This document shows, piece after piece, positions 27,631-32,532 of a stretch of 32,532 nucleotides of DNA (its first letter is position 1; the number at the start of each line of letters is the position of its first letter). The DNA is taken from IMG/VR virus record IMGVR_UViG_3300028571_002496, positions 1 through 32,532 of that record. The stretch is one strand, 5' to 3'. Source of the stretch: a virus. The notes below the pieces were generated by a model that did no database searches, had not been told where the DNA came from, and was given only the letters and a program-made list of their open reading frames with translations. Both the position numbers and the translations under genes were made by a program.

Positions 27631-29670
27631 TTATAATCTTCCGTAAGAAGTTGATTCCATTGCGCTGCGTTGGTCTTTTGGTACTCTACCACCGTGCTTG
27701 ATTAATAAGTCCTGGTCCTCAATCATTTTTTCAGTTGTCACACCTGTGCTTAGTTCCAGTTGCTTGATGTAGCGTTCGATAGCACTTATTTCGCGCTTGT
27801 CTTGGTCGATGTGTTTCATAGCAAGGGCTTTCTCTCCCTCTTGCATTAGCACAGGCACAACCTCAAATTCTTTTTTCTTCTCAGCTGTAGCAACGAATAC
27901 CAAACCGTTTTCCGTTTCCTTGTATAGTTTCACAAACTGATCTAAATATTCAGGGTCGTATTTGATGATGAATTTTGTGGTCAAGTAATTCTCACGGAAA
28001 GTAATGTCAGGAAGCCCCTCAGAATCGTACACCTCGAATTTGTAAATACGGTCGTGTAATTTCATTTGAATACCTAAACCGAAATAGGTAATTGGTTCTG
28101 TGGTATCTAACCAGAACAATGAAACTTGGTCAAGTATATCTATTTCTTCTTTCATTTTCATTGGATGCGCATATACTTGATTGCGCGATTGACCTTCGAA
28201 ATGAGGATGCTCCGCATTGTTCCACATATACACTATTGTTTCCCAAATCTTAATCACCTGGTCTTTAGTGTACAGTAAGTGCTTGTTTTTTTCGATGAAC
28301 TCCATGTTTGGGCGATTGTCTGCCTTGCGCACCAGGGCGGATTGTTTATCCGAAAACCAAAAAGGAGAAATGTTTTGTTTTTGCAAGCGTTGGAAAATAT
28401 TTTCAACTGGCGAGCTGTGGCGGTAAGCTTGGTGTGGATAATGCGTTCCACCATCAACCGCTACCATATTCGTGTACAGGTCTTGCATGATTTTAGACTT
28501 ATGACCGGATTGATTATCATAAGTGAATAAATAAGGTCTGCATTTAGCTGTATTAAATGCCATTTTAACCGCTGTAAAATGGTCGCTCATATTTTCTGAA
28601 GCTGAAAGGCTGTAGCCTAATATTTTCTCGCTGAAAACGTCCACCACAATATTGATTTTGGCAAGTGCCACTTTTTTGGTAACCTCTTTTTTCGTTTTAG
28701 GGTCAAACACTGTGTCTATGAAAACAACATCCAATTTTGAACCATCGATTCCCCAGTACACATTCGGGAACCATCTGGAGCGATCTCTTGAAAGCGTGTG
28801 GCCAAAAGTATTTTGCCAATCTTGCTTCCCGTGGCGTTTTAGCATCCATACTCGTTTTTGGCGTGGCTCGTTCAACCAGTTGTTGATACCTTGTTCCGTA
28901 AGCATTGGCCATTCTTTTTTCTCACGGATAGCATCGTATTCCTTGAGCAATGCAGGAATTGAAATTTTGTTTTCTATGCAATATTTAGCCAATAACCAGT
29001 CGCCATTTTTTCCATTTCCAAGTATGATTTTTGCCGCGTTGGAAGTTCCAAGTTTTAGCGACACTAAACATTTGTAACCTACTTGAATGTACTGAGCTAG
29101 TTTTTTTCTTAAGCCCTCTTGTGAAGGTGGCAATGTATGAGGAACTATATCTCTAAAATCATTCACTTCTTGGGTTAGCATTGGCCATAAGTTGCCAACG
29201 TGATTTGTAAGATTGACTTTCATTTCTTTTCGATTTTCGCGAATGAAAGTCAAGGTGTTGAGAACGGAAGCGTTCATTGTGTATTCATCAATCAATTCAT
29301 CTGAAAGCTTAATTTGAAACTCTCCATATCGGTGGTCACGAAAGAAGGTGTGAGCGCGTTTGTCGATGGTGTAATATTGCTCGAACAAAGTCTTGGAAGC
29401 CAACTCAGGTGCTTTGCCAAATTTCAAAATAAGGCAACTTTGCCAATGCTTTGAAATCGAATCCCATTCAATGAGAGCAGCAAAATCTTTACACGCTCTA
29501 CGAAGTTGCTTTTCGGCGCATGTATGTTTAGTCATGCGCTGATTGATTGCCTTATAACTGATTAGGTGAAGACTTTCTTCATGCGGTTCACGGTCATTCT
29601 GCAGGAACTTTATTTTCACTCCTAGCTTTCCGTTGTGGTAGTCGTAAGGTGTTATTTTTTCAGGCTTCAT
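27631..29670 (-). CDS. A: Mu-type DDE transposase A
   Basis: A 679-residue transposase. The N-terminal ~270 residues include DNA-binding helices (KQLRRACKDFAALIEW, LAKYCIENKISIPALLKEYD, then WLNEPRQKRVW before the catalytic part). The RNase H-like core shows Asp309 in WGIDGSKLD, Asp385 in FTYDNQSGHKSK and Glu423 in SSPVENIFQRLQKQ. After this come a beta-barrel-like domain (about 510-620) and a basic, helical C-terminus that in Mu interacts with B. It catalyses strand transfer for integration and replicative transposition. The leader carries an inverted repeat (29696-29757). Confidence 0.92.
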   Translation of the reverse strand: MKPEKITPYDYHNGKLGVKIKFLQNDREPHEESLHLISYKAINQRMTKHTCAEKQLRRACKDFAALIEWDSISKHWQSCLILKFGKAPELASKTLFEQYYTIDKRAHTFFRDHRYGEFQIKLSDELIDEYTMNASVLNTLTFIRENRKEMKVNLTNHVGNLWPMLTQEVNDFRDIVPHTLPPSQEGLRKKLAQYIQVGYKCLVSLKLGTSNAAKIILGNGKNGDWLLAKYCIENKISIPALLKEYDAIREKKEWPMLTEQGINNWLNEPRQKRVWMLKRHGKQDWQNTFGHTLSRDRSRWFPNVYWGIDGSKLDVVFIDTVFDPKTKKEVTKKVALAKINIVVDVFSEKILGYSLSASENMSDHFTAVKMAFNTAKCRPYLFTYDNQSGHKSKIMQDLYTNMVAVDGGTHYPHQAYRHSSPVENIFQRLQKQNISPFWFSDKQSALVRKADNRPNMEFIEKNKHLLYTKDQVIKIWETIVYMWNNAEHPHFEGQSRNQVYAHPMKMKEEIDILDQVSLFWLDTTEPITYFGLGIQMKLHDRIYKFEVYDSEGLPDITFRENYLTTKFIIKYDPEYLDQFVKLYKETENGLVFVATAEKKKEFEVVPVLMQEGEKALAMKHIDQDKREISAIERYIKQLELSTGVTTEKMIEDQDLLIKHGGRVPKDQRSAMESTSYGRL

Positions 29671-29695
29671 ATTTAAAAAATATTCAATTTTTTTT

Positions 29696-29757
29696 CGATG
29701 TTACCCAGTCTTATCGACTGGGCTTTTACGGCAGTGTTGCGCGTGGTGGTAACATCG
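29696..29757 (-). other. Inverted repeat with overlapping hairpins in the transposase leader
   Basis: CGATGTTACC (29696-29705) and GGTAACATCG (29748-29757) are perfect ten-base inverted repeats. Inside lies a seven-pair hairpin CCCAGTC-TTATC-GACTGGG (29704-29722) that shares two bases with the outer left arm, so the two stems compete. In the transposase transcript this could be a two-state switch about 25 bases before the ATG, followed by A-rich sequence. It may limit transposase, be a binding site, or be a relic of a mobile element end. Confidence 0.6.
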
Positions 29758-29763
29758 TTTGTT

Positions 29764-29791
29764 TGGCTTCCTGCTGGGGAATCGAACCCCA
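29764..29791 (-). other. tRNA 3'-end relic (T-arm, acceptor strand and CCA)
   Basis: On the minus strand the bases read TGGGG-TTCGATT-CCCCA (T-arm, 5+7+5), then GCAGGAA (acceptor 3' strand), G and CCA. All tRNA positions from 49 to 76 are present, but no complementary TTCCTGC or anticodon arm occurs upstream, so it is not a complete tRNA. Such 3' fragments mark attachment sites of tyrosine-recombinase elements; here it is stranded inside a transposable phage. Confidence 0.7.
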
Positions 29792-29845
29792 GAAAAACCG
29801 TTCAGAAAATCACTACATTTTAGGTATAACTATTTGTCAATTATA

Positions 29846-30046
29846 TTGAGTTTAAAAGCGGTTGATTTTTTGGCTCAAGGTGGCTTTTCTAGTCAGTTTG
29901 AACTCATTGAAGCCAACTTGCAAAAGCTACTTCTTGAAATTGAAAATCTTAAAAAGGAACTTACTCCAGATAGTTTGGACAGGCTTAGCAAACTTTCTAG
30001 TATTGTTTCTGGTATTAGCTCTGCGGTTGGGCTTTTTAAGGTTTAG
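29846..30046 (+). pseudogene. C-terminal fragment related to cassette protein 2
   Basis: 66 codons on the plus strand, running against the early operon, with no start codon of its own; upstream frame reads into the tRNA relic. The product ends FLAQGGFSSQFELIEANLQK then LLLEIENLKKEL and SIVSGISSAVGLF, resembling the C-terminus of the protein encoded at 17728-18111 (HGGF, NLQK, LE-LK, SIISAITSTTALF). A 5'-truncated gene joined to the tRNA relic at about 29820-29845 is the simplest reading. Confidence 0.65.
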
Positions 30047-30253
30047 TATATACCATTCAAATTCGTCTATGGCATTTCCGTCTCTGTATTTAGATTGAAA
30101 ATAAGGATCTGCTAACTTCTCACGAATCAACTCCTCTCCATTGTAAGTTATGATACGCTCAACGTGAGTGATTTCTTCAAATTTTTTTTTGTCATGAATG
30201 CTGAAATAATTAATTGTCATTTCAACATTGATGGTATTTACTAATCGTTCCAT
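29927..30253 (-). CDS. Cassette protein 5, unknown
   Basis: 108 residues from the ATG at 30251-30253, which is preceded by the shared leader TAAATAATTAGAGCG. The first 75 residues look coding: MERLVNTINVEMTINYFSIH, VERIITYNGEELIREKLADP, IDEFEWYILNLKK. The last 30 codons overlap the plus-strand truncated gene at 29846-30046 and are basic and less convincing. No domain recognised; shares only the leader with the gene at 30399. Confidence 0.5.
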   Translation of the reverse strand: MERLVNTINVEMTINYFSIHDKKKFEEITHVERIITYNGEELIREKLADPYFQSKYRDGNAIDEFEWYILNLKKPNRRANTRNNTRKFAKPVQTIWSKFLFKIFNFKK

Positions 30254-30268
30254 CGCTCTAATTATTTA
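30251..30268 (-). repeat. Early-region leader repeat, copy 1
   Basis: CATCGCTCTAATTATTTA on the plus strand (leader TAAATAATTAGAGCGATG on the minus). A second copy lies at 30873-30890 with one difference. Each ends with the start codon of a minus-strand gene. Confidence 0.8.
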
Positions 30269-30325
30269 TTTTATTTTTAGGTGTTAATTGTTAATATTGA
30301 GGTATCTAATCTTAAAATTGTAGTA

Positions 30326-30718
30326 ATGAAAAAATTGAAATGGAATAGTACGAGTGAAAAGCACTTAGAAGATTTCAAGATTCACATAACATTTGAGTTC
30401 AGTGGCTCTGAAACTGATTATGAACTCCTTGTGGCGCATTATCACAATTTGTGTCAGTGTTACAAGCTTGAACTGATTCTGAATCATAAGTATGATGTAT
30501 CAGATCAAGGTGAAGTGTATTCTTACCTGCGAATTTGGGCTCGCAAAACTCACGAGTCGCTTGTAATCCCTCCCCTTTGGTTGACAAATGTTTTTGAACT
30601 CGATGCAAAAGTGTTGCAACGATCTTTTCGAATTCACGAAGTTCTAATTTTTCATTCCCTTGACGAGATAGAGAAATACGAATCAGAATTGGCTCAGAAT
30701 CATTTGGAATGGGATTAG
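30326..30718 (+). CDS. Cassette protein 6, unknown
   Basis: 130 residues from the ATG at 30326-30328. N-terminal part: MKKLKWNSTSEKHLEDFKIH, ITFEFSGSETDYELLVAHYH and YDVSDQGEVYSYLRIWARK, a plausible alpha/beta fold. The last 105 codons lie opposite the minus-strand gene 30399-30875, and both frames look partly coding. It points against the early operon, so it would need its own promoter; the bases 30254-30325 are AT-rich but show no clear promoter. Function unknown. Confidence 0.5.
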   Translation: MKKLKWNSTSEKHLEDFKIHITFEFSGSETDYELLVAHYHNLCQCYKLELILNHKYDVSDQGEVYSYLRIWARKTHESLVIPPLWLTNVFELDAKVLQRSFRIHEVLIFHSLDEIEKYESELAQNHLEWD

Positions 30719-30875
30719 TATTTAATTTCTCATACTCCTCTTTTAGAAACTGTGCCGTCTTGGTTGTTTTCACGCCTCTGATGGATGCGCGGAGGTAGGC
30801 ATCTGAAAAACGATACTTGTTTTTGAGAGAAGTAAGAACTTCGGGATTGATTTGGGTGAGTTTTGGTGTGTTCAT
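30399..30875 (-). CDS. HTH-like paralogue of the first early gene, with extra C-terminal domain
   Basis: 158 residues. The N-terminal 50, PEVLTSLKNKYRFSDAYLRA then SIRGVKTTKTAQFLKEEYEK, is clearly related to the small protein at 31538-31759 (LVVVRLMEKYGFSRRYIQMS, VRGERQAEASELLKKEY), with shared KYxFSxxY, S-RG and LKxEY. The C-terminal 100 residues are unique and overlap the plus-strand gene 30326-30718; the final part is low-complexity and may not be real. A DNA-binding regulator is likely from the N-terminus. Preceded by leader repeat copy 2. Confidence 0.55.
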   Translation of the reverse strand: MNTPKLTQINPEVLTSLKNKYRFSDAYLRASIRGVKTTKTAQFLKEEYEKLNTNPIPNDSEPILIRISLSRQGNEKLELREFEKIVATLLHRVQKHLSTKGEGLQATREFCEPKFAGKNTLHLDLIHHTYDSESVQACNTDTNCDNAPQGVHNQFQSH

Positions 30876-30890
30876 CGCTCTATTTATTTA
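30873..30890 (-). repeat. Early-region leader repeat, copy 2
   Basis: CATCGCTCTATTTATTTA, one base different from copy 1 (30251-30268). It contains the start codon of the gene at 30399-30875 and the stop codon of the BRO gene (30884-30886). The 620-base unit between the copies holds one plus and one minus gene, the same architecture as the 17.5-18.7 kb array. Confidence 0.8.
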
Positions 30891-31513
30891 AGTGAAACTT
30901 TAGCTGCTTGTGTTGTTGCCAATTCCAGTGCTAGGCTGTTGGCTCCTTCGAGCGTGTAGAACAACTTATGGAGGCGGATGCTCGTGTTGGCACGCTCAAA
31001 CAATATTCCGAGCATGGTGGCATCTATCACAGAACCATCCAAAACGCGGTTCACTGCGTATTCGGTTGTGTGGCATTGTTTGGCAACCATTCTGCGGTCG
31101 GTGGTTGATAACACTTTGCGCAAATCGGTAAGCAAACGCTTAGTGGCTAATTTGTCGGCTTTCAGTTTTGCACGATCCATAACGTTGGCATCGATGCTGT
31201 AGGTTCCATACTTGCGAAGAGCTGGCAAAACTTCTGATGTAACCCATTTACTGAATTTGCGAGCTTCAGATTTGTTGCTGCGCATCATCAAAGTGTACAA
31301 TCCGCTCTCTGTTAAGAACATCAAATCTCTATTTTGACCTGATGAGGAAGTTTTCACTATCAGCTTGTCTTCTTCATCTACACTTCTTAATGCTGAAGCA
31401 GTTGTTTGTTTCATTTGCATCGCATCACAAATGTCAGTGGCGCAAAATATAATTTCGCCGTTGTGTTTTTCAGTTCGCACCTCGCCAAACTGTGGGTGTT
31501 GAATTAAATTCAT
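30884..31513 (-). CDS. BRO-family antirepressor-like protein
   Basis: 209 residues. The BRO-N domain covers about residues 1-100: NGEIIFCATDICDAMQMKQT, ALRSVDEEDKLIV, DLMFLTESGLYTLMMRSNKS, FSKWVTSEVLPALRKYGTY. The C-terminal half (KLKADKLATKRLLTDLRKVL) is helical and basic with a NRVLDGSVIDATMLGILFER segment. BRO-N proteins bind DNA, and in phages many act as antirepressors. Second gene of the early operon, next to the repressor, consistent with control of the lysis/lysogeny choice. Confidence 0.8.
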   Translation of the reverse strand: MNLIQHPQFGEVRTEKHNGEIIFCATDICDAMQMKQTTASALRSVDEEDKLIVKTSSSGQNRDLMFLTESGLYTLMMRSNKSEARKFSKWVTSEVLPALRKYGTYSIDANVMDRAKLKADKLATKRLLTDLRKVLSTTDRRMVAKQCHTTEYAVNRVLDGSVIDATMLGILFERANTSIRLHKLFYTLEGANSLALELATTQAAKVSLK

Positions 31514-31537
31514 AGTGTATGTGTGTTTAATTGTTAC

Positions 31538-31759
31538 TTATTTTTGGATTAGTTCTTTTTTGCTCTTAAGAAACTGATCAACCTCCTCGCAGAGTTGGTG
31601 ATATTCTTTCTTGAGTAGTTCGGATGCCTCAGCTTGGCGTTCGCCTCTCACAGACATTTGAATATATCTGCGACTAAATCCGTACTTCTCCATCAATCGC
31701 ACCACAACCAATCCATTTAAGTTTTGGTGGGTCCGCTTTTTTGTCTTAGTTTCGCTCAT
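31538..31759 (-). CDS. Small HTH-like early regulator (Ner position)
   Basis: 73 residues, basic, the first gene of the leftward early operon and divergent from the repressor: the place of Ner in Mu. It contains NGLVVVRLMEKYGFSRRYIQ then MSVRGERQAEASELLKKEYH, which could be a helix-turn-helix (RRYIQMSVRGE as recognition region). It is not a recognisable Ner homologue in sequence. A related N-terminal domain occurs in the gene at 30399-30875. A role in negative control of the early or repressor promoter is inferred from position. Confidence 0.55.
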   Translation of the reverse strand: MSETKTKKRTHQNLNGLVVVRLMEKYGFSRRYIQMSVRGERQAEASELLKKEYHQLCEEVDQFLKSKKELIQK

Positions 31760-31786
31760 TGTGTTTATTGTTCGTTAATTATGTAG

Positions 31787-31794
31787 CAAACATA
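31787..31794 (-). promoter_or_regulatory. Early promoter -7 box TATGTTTG
   Basis: On the minus strand TATGTTTG matches the Bacteroidota -7 consensus TAnnTTTG, 28 bases before the ATG of the first early gene. A fitting -33 element is weak (GTTC about 20 bases upstream) and is overlapped by the two operator-like sites. This would drive the leftward early operon including transposase. Confidence 0.6.
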
Positions 31795-31826
31795 TAGATT
31801 ATTTTCTACATATAGAACATATTCTA
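31795..31826. promoter_or_regulatory. Two 14-bp operator-like sites over the early promoter
   Basis: O1 at 31795-31808 is TAGATTATTTTCTA and O2 at 31813-31826 is TAGAACATATTCTA; both are imperfect or perfect palindromes of the form TAGAnnATnTTCTA, starting 18 bases apart and lying between the divergent early and repressor genes. They abut the -7 box and would cover the -33 region. The likely ligand is the repressor encoded at 31846, or the small regulator at 31538. Confidence 0.65.
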
Positions 31827-31845
31827 CGAAAAAAAATTACATGAG

Positions 31846-32532
31846 ATGGAAAATACTTTAACTCGTATAAAAAAATTCCTTGATTCTAAAGGGATTTCCG
31901 CACGTGCATTTGAAACAAGCGTGGGAATGTCAAACGGTAGTTTTTCTGCTCAATTGAAGAATAATAAGACAATTGGCGTTGACAAAATTGAAAATATTCT
32001 ACAAATATACCAAGAAATTAACCCAATTTGGCTTTTAACAGGTAAAGGATCAATGCTCCGAGAGGTGTCAGAACCTGACCGTATTGTGGTAGAAAAAGCA
32101 ACAAATTTTTCGCTTGAGCTAAAGCAAGAGCATCAGTTACCGGTGCTAGAACCTGAGGCGGTTGGTGGTTTTGGCAACAATGCGTTTTCGTTCTCAGAGC
32201 AAGATGTAACAGATTATTACGTCATCCCAGACTTTGATAAGCGCAAGGTAGATTTCATCATTCGGCTAACGGGCCACTCAATGGAGCCTAAATTCTTGCA
32301 CGGTGATAAGCTTGCCTGTAAGATCATCAAAGAAAACTCCTTCATCGAATGGAACAAGCCTCACATTATTGCCACTCGCGATCGTGGGTTTATTCTCAAG
32401 CGCATCCGCAAGTCAAGTAATGATCTAAATATGCTAATGGTGTCTGAGGACCCAAATTATGAGCCATTCGAAGTTCCAAAAGAAGAAATAACAGGTATTG
32501 CGCTCGTTGTGGGCGTTATCAGAGTGGAGTGA
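31846..32532 (+). CDS. CI-like repressor with S24 (LexA-like) self-cleavage domain
   Basis: 228 residues, complete with TGA at the last base of the window. The N-terminus is a helix-turn-helix (FLDSKGISARAFETSVGMSN, residues about 11-30, then NGSFSAQLKNNKTIGVDKI). A linker ends in EAVGGFGN (about 104-111), a possible cleavage site. The S24 domain has Ser145 in LTGHSMEPKF and Lys185 in FILKRIR. This architecture means prophage induction by DNA damage through RecA-stimulated self-cleavage, unlike the classic Mu repressor. Divergent from the early operon. Confidence 0.85.
   Translation: MENTLTRIKKFLDSKGISARAFETSVGMSNGSFSAQLKNNKTIGVDKIENILQIYQEINPIWLLTGKGSMLREVSEPDRIVVEKATNFSLELKQEHQLPVLEPEAVGGFGNNAFSFSEQDVTDYYVIPDFDKRKVDFIIRLTGHSMEPKFLHGDKLACKIIKENSFIEWNKPHIIATRDRGFILKRIRKSSNDLNMLMVSEDPNYEPFEVPKEEITGIALVVGVIRVE

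Noticed and set aside
28254-29077. Several open frames on both strands within transposase A
   Set aside because: All lie opposite or out of frame with the catalytic core of the transposase and lack any plausible start context.
29764-29850. Complete tRNA gene
   Set aside because: T-arm, acceptor 3' strand and CCA are present, but there is no 5' acceptor strand, D-arm or anticodon arm within 90 bases.
1-32532. CRISPR array or reverse-transcriptase-based diversity element
   Set aside because: No regularly spaced repeats and no reverse transcriptase gene; the only direct repeats are the leader repeats, the 24-base tandem and the antirepressor repeat.
1-32532. Prophage ends (Mu-like attL/attR) or complete Mom/late activator genes
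   Set aside because: No terminal inverted TG/CA pair flanked by a target duplication could be assigned; both edges appear to lie inside the phage. No recognisable C- or Mor-type late activator was found.

Overview
The window holds most of a Mu-like (transposable, contractile-tailed) prophage from a member of the Bacteroidota, probably a flavobacterium-like host. Reasons: a Mu-type DDE transposase A next to a MuB-like AAA+ ATPase, GemA and DUF3164 proteins, a Mu-style head set (gp27/28/29/30/36/37 and gpG relatives), a sheath/tube/tape-measure/baseplate set of the kind seen in Bacteroidota prophages, low GC, almost no Shine-Dalgarno sequences, and an early promoter with a TAnnTTTG -7 box typical of Bacteroidota. 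Neither phage end is visible; the tail operon runs off the left edge and the repressor ends at the right edge.
Layout. (1) 1-12219, minus strand, late operon: protease/scaffold, major capsid, lysis genes (candidate holin, M15 endolysin, lipoprotein u-spanin), a HeH-like protein, sheath, tube, tail chaperone with a second-frame extension, tape measure, DUF6046, hub, spike and baseplate wedge genes. One tiny plus-strand membrane gene with its own terminator is inserted before the tape measure. (2) 12360-19753, plus strand, second late operon: terminase subunits, DUF1320, portal, MuF with a C-terminal nuclease-like tail, a cassette of small genes, gpG and gp37. The portal/MuF junction carries a textbook -1 frameshift signal. 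(3) 19750-31759, minus strand, early/middle operon, read from right to left: HTH-like protein, BRO protein, small cassette genes, transposase A, MuB, a RecA-like ATPase, DUF3164, small unknowns, a zinc ribbon, two fibre-like proteins, GemA, a replication-protein-like C-terminal domain, and an AntA antirepressor closed by a terminator. (4) 31846-32532, plus strand: S24-type CI-like repressor, divergent from the early operon across an operator region.
How it works together. The repressor would bind two similar 14-bp sites over the early promoter. Release gives transposase and MuB, hence replicative transposition, and later the two divergent late operons build head and tail. BRO and AntA proteins are candidate antirepressors.
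Most notable: a candidate programmed -1 frameshift fusing portal to MuF-toxin; a probable tail-chaperone frameshift; and two arrays of small convergent gene pairs (17.5-18.7 kb and 29.8-30.9 kb), placed antisense within the operons, bounded by repeated leader sequences and sharing a protein family.
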